The notes below the pieces were generated by a model. The model was not told where the DNA came from. It saw only the letters and a program-made list of their open reading frames with translations, and did no database searches. A DNA stretch of 44,599 nt, taken from DATNBU01 sp964476185 (GTDB lineage: Bacteria; Desulfobacterota; Binatia; UBA1149; CAITLU01). Of the stretch, positions 1-7,100 are shown piece after piece (position 1 is the first letter of the stretch; every line of letters begins with the position of its first letter). The DNA is taken from positions 1 through 44,599 of the forward strand of contig CAYYZO010000026.1 in NCBI GenBank assembly GCA_964476185.1. Reading direction: 5' to 3'. The position numbers and the translations under genes are program-made.

Positions 1-82
1 ACGCGCTCGGGCTGGTCAAGGACCGCGCGAGCGCGACGATGGGAGTCTCGACGACTGGTCGTCCGACGACCGGGGGGCCGAA

Positions 83-2896
83 ATGATGCGCCGTCTTCGA
101 CGCCCGACCGGGCAAGCCCGCGCCGCGTTCCTGCCGGCGCCGGCGACGTTCTGGCCCTGGGTCCTGCTCGTGTCGGCCGCCCTGCTGCTGGCGGCGGCCG
201 CGCAGGCCGCCACCGTGACCAAGGCCGACGACGTCTGCGCGAGCAACGCGAACCCCTGCAACGTGACGTCCACGATGGACATCCCGAACGGGCTCTGCAC
301 GAACAACCAGGCGGTCACCTGCTCGACCAACACCGACTGCACCGCCCCCGGCTTCTGCAAGCTCGGATCCGTCGTCCTCGATTTCGGGACGCGGGACGTC
401 GTCGTCAGCGGCGCCGGGCAGTTCAACTTCGCGGCGTCGAGCGGCCAGATCCTGGCCGGCAATTTCACGGCGAACACGAACGGAAACGCGATCGACGCGA
501 ACAGCGGGACGGGCGCCGCGAGCGACAGCGGAACGGTGCGCATCTACTCGCGCCGCCGCTGCTCGGGCTCGCACCTCCCGAGCTACCCGGCCCCGGCCTG
601 CATCAGCAACCAGGACTGCCAGTTCGGGCCCTGCAGCGTGCGGCGTTGCTCGCTCGGCGTGACGAAGACCTGCTCGGACGACGCCGGTTGCCAGGTCGGC
701 CCCTGTATCCAGAACGGCTTCCAGAAGACTTGCCAGAAGGATGCCAGCCGGGCGTGCCTGACGAACGCGGACTGCTCGCTCGGCACCTGCCCGGAACAGC
801 TCAGCTGCAAGTCCCTGCTCCAGGATCGTGCGGTCGGCACCGCGGTCAACTGCTCGAGCAACACCGACTGCGATTTCGACGAGTGCACGGTCGGCACGGC
901 CTCGATCACGCTGAACGGCGGAGTGGCCGGGAACTCGGCCTATCCGGCTTTCCTCGACCTGCGGGCGGCGGACAACATCACGATCAGCAAGAGCATCAAC
1001 CTGAACGGCTCGACGGCCGAGTCGGACGGCGGGGAACTCAGCGTCGACGCCAATTTCGGGTCGATCTCGGTGACGGGAGCGATCACCGCGACCTCGGGCG
1101 GCTTTTCGACCGGTGGTGACGTCTCGTTGTACGCCGGCACCGACATCACGGTGAACTCGGCCATCGACATCTCCGGCGGCGACTACGACGGCGGCACGAT
1201 CGACGTCGACGGCGGGCGCGACGTGGCGATCAACCGCTCGATCAACGCGAACTCGACGGCGGGAGCGGGCTACGGCGGCGAGTTCCTCGTCGTGGCCGGC
1301 CGCGACCTGTCCGTCAGCGGCGTCTCGTCGGCGAACAAGACGCTGCTCGAGAACAGCGGCAACGTGAACCAGTTCAACGAAGCGGGCGATGGCGGCTCCC
1401 AGGACATGACCGCCGACCGCAACCTGGTCCTTAACGTCAACACCCGACTGATCAGCAACGGCGCCAACGGCCCCGACGCGGTCGGCGGCGACATCATCCT
1501 CGATGCATCCGGCGACCTGCAGCTGAGCGGCGACATCGTCGCCAAGGCCCTGGCGGCCAACGGCGAGGGCGGCACGTTCGAAGCCTATGCGAGCGGAGTG
1601 CTGACGGTGACGGCGACCGGGACGATGGACCTGACGGGCGGCTCCGCCGACGCCGGCGAGATGAACCTGTACAGCGGCGGCAACATGACGTTCGCGGGCA
1701 CGGCCGATCTCGGCGCCAGCAACGGCGGCGCGGCGGGCGCGGCGACGCTCGACTGCGACGCCGACGCGACGGTCTCGGGCACGCTGCGCATCGCCTCGGG
1801 CGGCGTCGGCGACCTCCACGTCAACGCGTGCCGCATCACGCTCTCGGGAACCGGCAAACTCGACTCCGGAACGACGAGTTCCGACAACCGCCTGACCGCG
1901 CACGAATCCATGAAACTCCTGTCCGGGAGCCTGATGAAGACCGGGACCGGCACCAACACGCTCGTCTACCGCGCGGCGTCCAAGCCGCCCCAGAAGAACG
2001 GAACGATCACGCCGGCTCCGACGCAAGTCGTCAACCCGGTGCTCTCCCCGTGCCCGGTCTGCGGCAACCTCGAGATCGACGGCGGCGAGACCTGCGACGA
2101 CGGCAACACCGCCAACGGCGACAACTGCAACAGCGACTGCCAGAACGAGAAATGCGTGCAGCAGACCGCGGCGAAGATCGCCTGCACCACCAACGCCGAC
2201 TGCGGTTCGTTCGATTGCGACCAGCAGACCGGTTTCTGCGGCCCGTGGGTGCTCTGTGAAGACGGGAACGTCTGCACGACCGACACCTGCAACACGTCGC
2301 TCAACGGCGGCACGTGCCAGCACACGACCAAGAACTGCGCCGAGACCCCGGTCGATCTCGCGTGCACGACCGATTCGTGCAACCCGGCCGACGGCAGCTG
2401 CATCCACGCTCCCAACGACGGGGCCTGCAACGACTCGAACCTCTGCACGAACGACACCTGCAACGCGCTGCTCGGCTGCGTGTTCACGGCGAACTCGGTG
2501 CCTTGCGACGACGGCGACGAATGCACGGAGAACGATACCTGCTCGGCGCAGACCTGCAGCGGCACGCCGATCCAGGGTTGCGGGTTCTGCGGCGACGGCG
2601 ACGTCAACGGCGACGAGGTCTGCGACGACGGCAACGCGACGTTCTCCGCGGGAGAGTACTGCGGCGTCGATTGCGCCGTGCTGACCCCTTGCGGCCGGCC
2701 GACCGCGACGAGCGGCGTGCCGAAGTCGAGCGACGCGCAGTACACGTTGCGCGCGGCGGTCGGGCAGGTGACCTGCTCGCTGCGGGTCTGCGACGTCGAC
2801 AACACCACGAAGATCGTCGCGACCGACGCGCAGCGCATCCTGCGATTGGCGGTCGGGCAGCCGGTCACGCTGATCTGCCCCACGACCGGTTCCTGA
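83..2896 (+). CDS. Secreted beta-solenoid, Cys-rich DUF4215 protein with C-terminal dockerin-like module
   Basis: 937 aa. A signal peptide (Arg-rich start, then a Leu/Ala core ending near AAAQAA, residue 43) indicates export. Residues about 60-290 mix the short motif C-x5-DC-x5-6-C (CSTNTDC, CLTNADC, CSSNTDC) with beta-rich sequence. Residues about 290-640 are Gly/Asn/Thr-rich repeats such as ISGGDYDGGTIDVDGGRDV, typical of a parallel beta-helix. Residues about 655-865 carry two DUF4215-type repeats (GGETCDDGN, GDEVCDDGN) and CTxDxC repeats. Residues about 870-935 form a paired EF-hand (dockerin-like) tail, ending in ATDAQRILRLAVGQ. The function is unknown; a surface or extracellular adhesin or scaffold is the inference. 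The solenoid part is paralogous to the protein at 7101-9200. The frame is open to the window edge, but the signal peptide favours ATG 83 (or 86). A strong hairpin follows the stop. Confidence 0.85.
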   Translation: MMRRLRRPTGQARAAFLPAPATFWPWVLLVSAALLLAAAAQAATVTKADDVCASNANPCNVTSTMDIPNGLCTNNQAVTCSTNTDCTAPGFCKLGSVVLDFGTRDVVVSGAGQFNFAASSGQILAGNFTANTNGNAIDANSGTGAASDSGTVRIYSRRRCSGSHLPSYPAPACISNQDCQFGPCSVRRCSLGVTKTCSDDAGCQVGPCIQNGFQKTCQKDASRACLTNADCSLGTCPEQLSCKSLLQDRAVGTAVNCSSNTDCDFDECTVGTASITLNGGVAGNSAYPAFLDLRAADNITISKSINLNGSTAESDGGELSVDANFGSISVTGAITATSGGFSTGGDVSLYAGTDITVNSAIDISGGDYDGGTIDVDGGRDVAINRSINANSTAGAGYGGEFLVVAGRDLSVSGVSSANKTLLENSGNVNQFNEAGDGGSQDMTADRNLVLNVNTRLISNGANGPDAVGGDIILDASGDLQLSGDIVAKALAANGEGGTFEAYASGVLTVTATGTMDLTGGSADAGEMNLYSGGNMTFAGTADLGASNGGAAGAATLDCDADATVSGTLRIASGGVGDLHVNACRITLSGTGKLDSGTTSSDNRLTAHESMKLLSGSLMKTGTGTNTLVYRAASKPPQKNGTITPAPTQVVNPVLSPCPVCGNLEIDGGETCDDGNTANGDNCNSDCQNEKCVQQTAAKIACTTNADCGSFDCDQQTGFCGPWVLCEDGNVCTTDTCNTSLNGGTCQHTTKNCAETPVDLACTTDSCNPADGSCIHAPNDGACNDSNLCTNDTCNALLGCVFTANSVPCDDGDECTENDTCSAQTCSGTPIQGCGFCGDGDVNGDEVCDDGNATFSAGEYCGVDCAVLTPCGRPTATSGVPKSSDAQYTLRAAVGQVTCSLRVCDVDNTTKIVATDAQRILRLAVGQPVTLICPTTGS

Positions 2897-2918
2897 GGGC
2901 CCCGACGATCCTGCCTCC

Positions 2919-2964
2919 ACGCGGGCGCCCGCCGTCTCCATCGGCCGGCGCCCGCGTTGCTTTT
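2919..2964 (+). terminator. Rho-independent terminator
   Basis: An 11-bp perfect stem, ACGCGGGCGCC (2919-2929) with GGCGCCCGCGT (2947-2957), has a 17-nt loop and is followed by TTTT at 2961-2964. It lies 23 bases after the stop of the 937-aa gene. Confidence 0.7.
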
Positions 2965-3003
2965 CGGACATCGGCTGCGTAGCCTGCGCCCTTCGAGCCT
3001 TCG

Positions 3004-3372
3004 ATGTACCGGAGCTGGGGCTACATCCTGATGTTTGCGGCGACGCTGGCCGGGCTCGTCGCCCTGCTCTGGCCGGCGCCTCCGGTGCGCACGATCGAGG
3101 AGATCACGATGCCGGCCCGTCCGGCGCCGAGGTCCGAGGCGCCGTCGAAGCCGGCCAGACAGCCTTCCAAGCCCGTGCCGCCGAAACCAGCTCCCAAGCC
3201 GGCGGCGCCGGCCGTCGTCGAGCGCATGCCGCAGCAGAACACGACGACCCGGCGCGGCACGGCGGTTCCGCAGAACGGCCTGCAGCCGGGCGTGTTCGGC
3301 CAGCCGGTGGGGGCGGGTGACCGCGCCGCGCCGTCGCCGGCCGCGCCGCCGCCATCTCCGCCGGCGCAGTGA
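3004..3372 (+). CDS. Small membrane-anchored Pro/Ala/Lys-rich protein
   Basis: 122 aa. One N-terminal hydrophobic segment (ILMFAATLAGLVALLW, residues about 8-23) anchors the protein. The rest is a low-complexity, extended Pro/Ala/Lys region with PKPAPKPAAP-type repeats, like TonB-style periplasmic linkers, and no recognisable catalytic domain. Its stop overlaps the GTG start of tadA (GTGA at 3369-3372), so the two are translationally coupled. A TAGCCT -10-like hexamer lies at 2980-2985. The function is unknown and I do not recognise a family. Confidence 0.7.
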   Translation: MYRSWGYILMFAATLAGLVALLWPAPPVRTIEEITMPARPAPRSEAPSKPARQPSKPVPPKPAPKPAAPAVVERMPQQNTTTRRGTAVPQNGLQPGVFGQPVGAGDRAAPSPAAPPPSPPAQ

Positions 3373-3830
3373 ACTCGCGCGAAGACGACCTCGCGTGGAT
3401 GCGGGTGGCCGTCGACGAGGCGGACCGCGCCGGTCGCGAGGATGAAGTCCCGGTCGGGGCGGTTCTCGTCCGTGACGACCGCGAGCTCGCGCGCGGTCGC
3501 AACCGCACGATCGCCGACCGCGATCCGAGCGCGCACGCGGAGATCGTCGCGCTCCGCGCGGCGGCGCGCGTGGCCGGCGACCATCGGGTCGGCGGCACGA
3601 TGTACGTGAGCCTCGAGCCGTGCGCGATGTGCATGGGGGCGCTGGTGCAGGCCCGCGTCGAGCGTCTCGTGTTCGCCACGAGGGATCCGAAGGCCGGCGC
3701 GGCGGTATCGCTCTACGCTCTCGGCAGCGACCCGCGCCTGAACCATCGTTTTCCCGTGGAGGAAGGCCCGCTGGCCGACGAAGCTGCGGAACTGCTGCGC
3801 GCGTTCTTCCGGCAGCGGCGTTCGGGATGA
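3369..3830 (+). CDS. tadA: tRNA-specific adenosine deaminase TadA
   Basis: 153 aa, the normal TadA length. It deaminates the wobble adenosine A34 of tRNA-Arg(ACG) to inosine. The zinc cytidine/adenosine deaminase signature is complete: H56-A-E58 (zinc ligand and proton-shuttling Glu) and P84-C85-A-M-C88 (zinc ligands). VPVGAVLV and the C-terminal ARVERLVFATRDPKAGAAVS also fit the family. The GTG start at 3369 overlaps the stop of the upstream membrane-anchored protein. A tRNA gene follows about 100 bases downstream. Confidence 0.95.
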   Translation: MNSREDDLAWMRVAVDEADRAGREDEVPVGAVLVRDDRELARGRNRTIADRDPSAHAEIVALRAAARVAGDHRVGGTMYVSLEPCAMCMGALVQARVERLVFATRDPKAGAAVSLYALGSDPRLNHRFPVEEGPLADEAAELLRAFFRQRRSG

Positions 3831-3882
3831 GCGGATGCCGGCTTCCCGGCCGGAACCCGGGCGCGCGAGCCCCGGTCGCGGG

Positions 3883-3911
3883 TTGCACGCGACGTCCGTC
3901 GCGGCTTAAAT
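3883..3911 (+). promoter_or_regulatory. Candidate promoter of tRNA-Ser
   Basis: TTGCAC (3883-3888) and TTAAAT (3906-3911) are separated by 17 bases. The predicted transcription start is about 10 bases before the mature tRNA 5' end. The -35 matches the consensus only in its TTG. Confidence 0.45.
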
Positions 3912-3927
3912 ACGCGCCCTCCCAGCC

Positions 3928-4017
3928 GGAGAGGTGTCCGAGCCCGGTTTAAGGAGCACGACTCGAAATCGTGTGAACCGAAAGGTTCCGTGGGTTCGAA
4001 TCCCACCCTCTCCGCCA
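3928..4017 (+). tRNA. tRNA-Ser (anticodon CGA)
   Basis: The acceptor stem GGAGAGG (3928-3934) pairs with CCTCTCC (4007-4013), followed by discriminator G 4014 and an encoded CCA (4015-4017). The anticodon stem CACGA/TCGTG encloses loop CTCGAAA, with anticodon CGA at 3964-3966, which reads UCG. A long variable arm (GAACCGAAAGGTTC type) and the T-arm GTGGG-TTCGAAT-CCCAC confirm a class II serine tRNA. Confidence 0.97.
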
Positions 4018-4127
4018 TTTCCGCATCGTCCCGTTCCAGGACCGCGCGCCCCTCGCCGGAGTCGCGAGAAACACGGCTGTCAGCGGTTGTCGCCCGTGGT
4101 AGTGTCGGGCGCTCCCGGAGGCTCCCG

Positions 4128-4826
4128 ATGCGTCGTCTCGTGTCCCTTGGTTCGCTGGTCGCCCTGGCGCTCGCCCCGTGCGGCGCCTCGGCCGCTCCTG
4201 CCAACACCTGCGTGTTCACCGTGTCGTTGACGTCGGGCGTCGACGTGAACAACCTCGATATGGTCGTCGACTACGCTCCGACCGGCGGCAACGTCGAGGG
4301 CACGCCGACGCGTCCCGAATGCGCCCGTGCGCTCAGCGGGCAGGCGTTCGCGAGCTACCACGACTACGACGACCTCAGTCAGTTGCGGGCGAGCCTGATC
4401 CGGTTGGGTTATTTCTCGGCGCCCACGGCGCTCTTCGCGTGCCGGATCTTCTACGATTCGCTCGAGCCGATCCCGGCCGACTTCGCCGTCGTCGTCGAGC
4501 ACGCGGGCCGCGACGGGGAGGACGACAACGTCGTGCCCAAGCCGTCCGCGCACGTCAGTTCCGTCGAGTGCCCCGGCGAGCTTCCCGATCCGACGACGAC
4601 GACGACGCTGCCGTCCTCGGGCGGCTGCGGCGTGCCGGTGAGCGGCGGCAGCAAACCGACTGCTTCCGACGCGCTGTTCGTGCTTCGCGCCGCGGTCGGC
4701 GGAGCGCAGTGCGACCCGTGTTCCTGCGATGTGGACGGCAACGGAAGCGTCGCCGCCGGCGACGCGCTGGCCGTGCTGCGCGCCGCCGTCGGGGGCGAGG
4801 TCGCGCTCAACTGCCCGCCCTGCTGA
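4128..4826 (+). CDS. Small secreted protein with C-terminal dockerin-like module
   Basis: 232 aa from ATG 4128, chosen because GGAGG lies 7-12 bases upstream and a clean signal peptide follows (MRRLVSLGSLVALALAPCGASA). Residues about 25-145 form an unrecognised domain beginning NTCVFTVSLTSGVDVNNLDMVVDY in sense, rich in beta-strand sequence and possibly cohesin/Ig-like; this cannot be confirmed by eye. A Thr-rich linker (PTTTTTLP) leads to a paired EF-hand module: a degenerate first half (SDALFVLRAAVGG) and an intact second loop CDVDGNGSV. The tail matches those of the proteins at 83, 30887 and 38178. A TAGTGT hexamer at 4100-4105 may be the -10. Confidence 0.8.
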   Translation: MRRLVSLGSLVALALAPCGASAAPANTCVFTVSLTSGVDVNNLDMVVDYAPTGGNVEGTPTRPECARALSGQAFASYHDYDDLSQLRASLIRLGYFSAPTALFACRIFYDSLEPIPADFAVVVEHAGRDGEDDNVVPKPSAHVSSVECPGELPDPTTTTTLPSSGGCGVPVSGGSKPTASDALFVLRAAVGGAQCDPCSCDVDGNGSVAAGDALAVLRAAVGGEVALNCPPC

Positions 4827-5034
4827 AGGCGGGCCAGCGCGGTCGCGACGAGTCCCCGTGCCTCGGTCGCAACGTGCCCGGGATCCCCGTTCCTGTTGGA
4901 ACTGGCTTGGATTCGGCGAGACGCAGGCGTAACCCGGCGCCGGCGCCGGCGTCGAAGCGTTGACCGAATCGAGGCGCCGGCGAGAGTCGGGACTTCCCGG
5001 CCCGGGCTGTCGCCACAACACAAGGAGACGATCG

Positions 5035-5310
5035 ATGACGAACACGAAGAAGACCCTGACGACCGCCGCGATGAGCGGCCTCCTGCTCGCGGCGGCGATG
5101 TCGCTCGCGTCCGCCGACGACCAGAAGGCCGCGACGGACGAGGCCAAGTCGATGGGCGAGTGCCACGGAATCAACGCCTGCAAGGGCACCGGCGCCTGCC
5201 ACGGCGCGGGCAACTCGTGCGCCGGCACGAACGCCTGCAAGGGCAAGGGCTGGGTCAAGGCGAGCAAGGCCGACTGCGAGGCCAAGGGCGGCACCTTCAA
5301 GAACGGGTGA
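5035..5310 (+). CDS. bufA2: BufA2-family bufferin precursor (periplasmic metallophore RiPP)
   Basis: 91 aa. Bufferins are ribosomally made, post-translationally modified peptides that chelate metals such as copper in the periplasm. A signal peptide ends near residue 27 (LASA|DD). The core has six Cys (43, 49, 55, 62, 68, 81) in the repeated pattern ECHGINACKGTGAC...CAGTNACKGKGW, typical of the BufA2 branch rather than BufA1/DUF2282. ATG 5035 is preceded by AAGGAG at 5021-5026. The next two genes are the DUF692 modification enzyme and its DUF2063 partner, which makes the assignment firm by context. No bufD (DoxX-type) gene or ECF sigma gene is visible next to it. Confidence 0.9.
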   Translation: MTNTKKTLTTAAMSGLLLAAAMSLASADDQKAATDEAKSMGECHGINACKGTGACHGAGNSCAGTNACKGKGWVKASKADCEAKGGTFKNG

Positions 5311-6236
5311 CGGCTGCGGTGCCGAGCGGCGAGGACCAACCGGTAGGCGTCGGGCTTCGGTCCGAGCACTACTCGCACCTTCTCGGCGGGCCTCGGACCA
5401 CGGTCGCGTGGTTCGAGGCCGTCTCCGAGAACTACATGGACACCGCGGGCCGTCCGCTCGAGGTGCTGGAGCGCGTGCGCAGGGACCACCCCGTGGCGCT
5501 GCACGGGGTGTCGCTGTCGATCGGCTACAAGCCCGCGGCGCCCGGCGCCGCCACGGTTCTCGAGGAATTTCGCGAGAGGTACCTCTCGCGCCTGAAGTCG
5601 CTTGCCGAGCGGATCGAGCCGTTCCTGGTGTCCGACCACCTGTGCTGGACCGGCGTGCCGGGCGGCAACCTGCACGACCTGCTGCCGACGCCGTTCACCG
5701 ACGAGGCGCTCGACTGGATCGTCGAGCAGGTCGCGCGGGTGCAGGACGCGCTCGGCCGCCGTCTCGTGCTCGAGAACGTGTCGAGTTATCTCACCTGGAA
5801 GCATTCGACGTGGCGCGAGGAAGACTTCCTCGTCGAAGTCGCGCGCCGCTCCGGCTGCGGGATCCTCCTGGACGTGAACAACGTCTACGTGAGCGCGCGC
5901 AACCACGGGTTCGACGCGCGCGCCTACCTTGACGCGGTGCCGGCCGACTTCGTCGAACAGATTCACCTGGCGGGTCACACCGACTGCGGCACGCACCTGT
6001 TCGACACGCATTCGGAGCCGGTCTGCGACGAGGTCTGGAGCCTGTTCGAACGAGTCGTCGCGCGGCTTCCCGGCGTCCCGGTGCTGATCGAGTGGGACGC
6101 CGACGTGCCGCCGTTCGAGCGCCTCGAGGAAGAAGCCTCCAGGGCCGCGGCAATCGCGCGGCGTGCCCGCGGCGTTCCCGTCGGCGCGCCGACGCCGGTC
6201 GCCTCGGCGAGTCCGGCGAAGGACGCCGCCGCATGA
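5307..6236 (+). CDS. bufB: BufB, DUF692-family multinuclear iron enzyme of bufferin maturation
   Basis: 309 aa, TIM-barrel DUF692 family (MbnB/TglH/BufB group), whose members use a multinuclear iron centre to remodel peptide cysteines. Family motifs in order: GLRSEHY (16-22), ENYM (41-44), HGVSLSIG, SDHLCW, LENVSSYL, DVNNVYVSARNHG, IHLAGHTD, DTHSEPV and IEWDADVP. These His/Glu/Asp residues are the usual metal ligands. The GTG start at 5307 overlaps the bufA2 stop (GTGA). A second in-frame GTG at 5319 is possible. The stop overlaps the bufC start (ATGA at 6233-6236). Confidence 0.93.
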   Translation: MTAAVPSGEDQPVGVGLRSEHYSHLLGGPRTTVAWFEAVSENYMDTAGRPLEVLERVRRDHPVALHGVSLSIGYKPAAPGAATVLEEFRERYLSRLKSLAERIEPFLVSDHLCWTGVPGGNLHDLLPTPFTDEALDWIVEQVARVQDALGRRLVLENVSSYLTWKHSTWREEDFLVEVARRSGCGILLDVNNVYVSARNHGFDARAYLDAVPADFVEQIHLAGHTDCGTHLFDTHSEPVCDEVWSLFERVVARLPGVPVLIEWDADVPPFERLEEEASRAAAIARRARGVPVGAPTPVASASPAKDAAA

Positions 6237-7021
6237 CCCGCACCCCGAATCCACCGTCTCTCTCCGGCGTTCAGCAGGATCTTGCCTCGGCGTTGGCCGA
6301 AGGCGATGCCTCGGCCGCCGTGCTGGCGAACATCGTCCCCGGCGGCACGCTGGACGTCGCCGGGGCGTTCGCGGTCTATCGCAACGGCTATCTCGCGCGG
6401 CTCGCCGAGCAGCTCGGCGAGACCTATCCGGCGGTCTGGCAGGCGTTCGGCGACGAGGCGTGGTTCGCGCTCTGCGAAGCCTACATCGCCTCGCATCCGT
6501 CGAGTTCATACAACCTGTCCGATTACGGGCGGGATCTCGCCGTTTTCGTCGAACGGACCGACGCCTGCGCGTCGGTGCCGCTCGTCGCGGAACTCGCGCG
6601 CTTCGAACTCGCGTTCCACGATCTCTTTCATGCCGAGGCGCATCGAAGCGTCGAGCCGGCCGAGCTGGCGTCGCTGGGCGACCTGACGGGCGTCCGGCTG
6701 CGGCTCGGGTCGGCCGTGCGGCTGGTCGCCTGCGAGCACGCGGTCTACGACGTGTTCCGTCATCGCCACGATGCCGAGCCGCCGTCGCTCGACGTGGAGC
6801 GCCCGCAGTTCGTCCTGCTGTTCCGGCGCGGCAGCGAGGTGCTCGGGCACGAGGTCGACGCTGCGACGTTCGCCGCGCTCGAGGCCTTCGCACGCGGCGC
6901 CGCGGTCGAGGAGGCTCTCGCGATCGCGCTCGAGCGCGATCCGGCGTTCGGCGCGCCGGAGGTCACGAAGCTCTTCGAAGCGATCGCGCGGTTCGGTCTC
7001 GTCGAGACGATCGAGCGCTGA
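6233..7021 (+). CDS. bufC: BufC, DUF2063 partner protein of bufferin maturation
   Basis: 262 aa. The N-terminal DUF2063 (HvfC-type) domain is recognisable from VYRNGYLARLAEQLGETYP, WFALCEAYIASHPSSSYNL and ELARFELAFHDLFHA. The C-terminal half (about 165-262) is the winged-helix-like RRE/HvfC-C type region expected to bind the leader peptide and BufB. ATG 6233 overlaps the bufB stop by four bases, so the two should be translated together in a 1:1-type complex. No DoxX-like bufD follows; the next gene is an unrelated secreted protein 80 bases downstream. Confidence 0.9.
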   Translation: MTRTPNPPSLSGVQQDLASALAEGDASAAVLANIVPGGTLDVAGAFAVYRNGYLARLAEQLGETYPAVWQAFGDEAWFALCEAYIASHPSSSYNLSDYGRDLAVFVERTDACASVPLVAELARFELAFHDLFHAEAHRSVEPAELASLGDLTGVRLRLGSAVRLVACEHAVYDVFRHRHDAEPPSLDVERPQFVLLFRRGSEVLGHEVDAATFAALEAFARGAAVEEALAIALERDPAFGAPEVTKLFEAIARFGLVETIER

Positions 7022-7100
7022 ACCCCGCCGCCGAATATTCCACGAATGGGATTGGCGCTCCGTCCGGCCCGACCGAGAGTCGGCGCCGGAGGAACGATCG

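Noticed and set aside
1..82. Possible tail of an upstream gene in the first 82 bases
   Set aside because: The frame in line with the 937-aa gene is open, but nothing is recognisable and no stop or start can be placed; too short to call.
4898..4965. ECF-type promoter (GGAACT at 4898) or TTGACC at 4960 for the bufferin operon
   Set aside because: No second element occurs at the correct spacing after GGAACT, and the -10 after TTGACC is poor, so I do not list a promoter.
4827..5034. Terminator or riboswitch in the 208-bp leader before bufA2
   Set aside because: Only a GGCGCCGGCGCCGG run and a CGGTCGC direct repeat are visible; no convincing stem with a U-tract or known aptamer.
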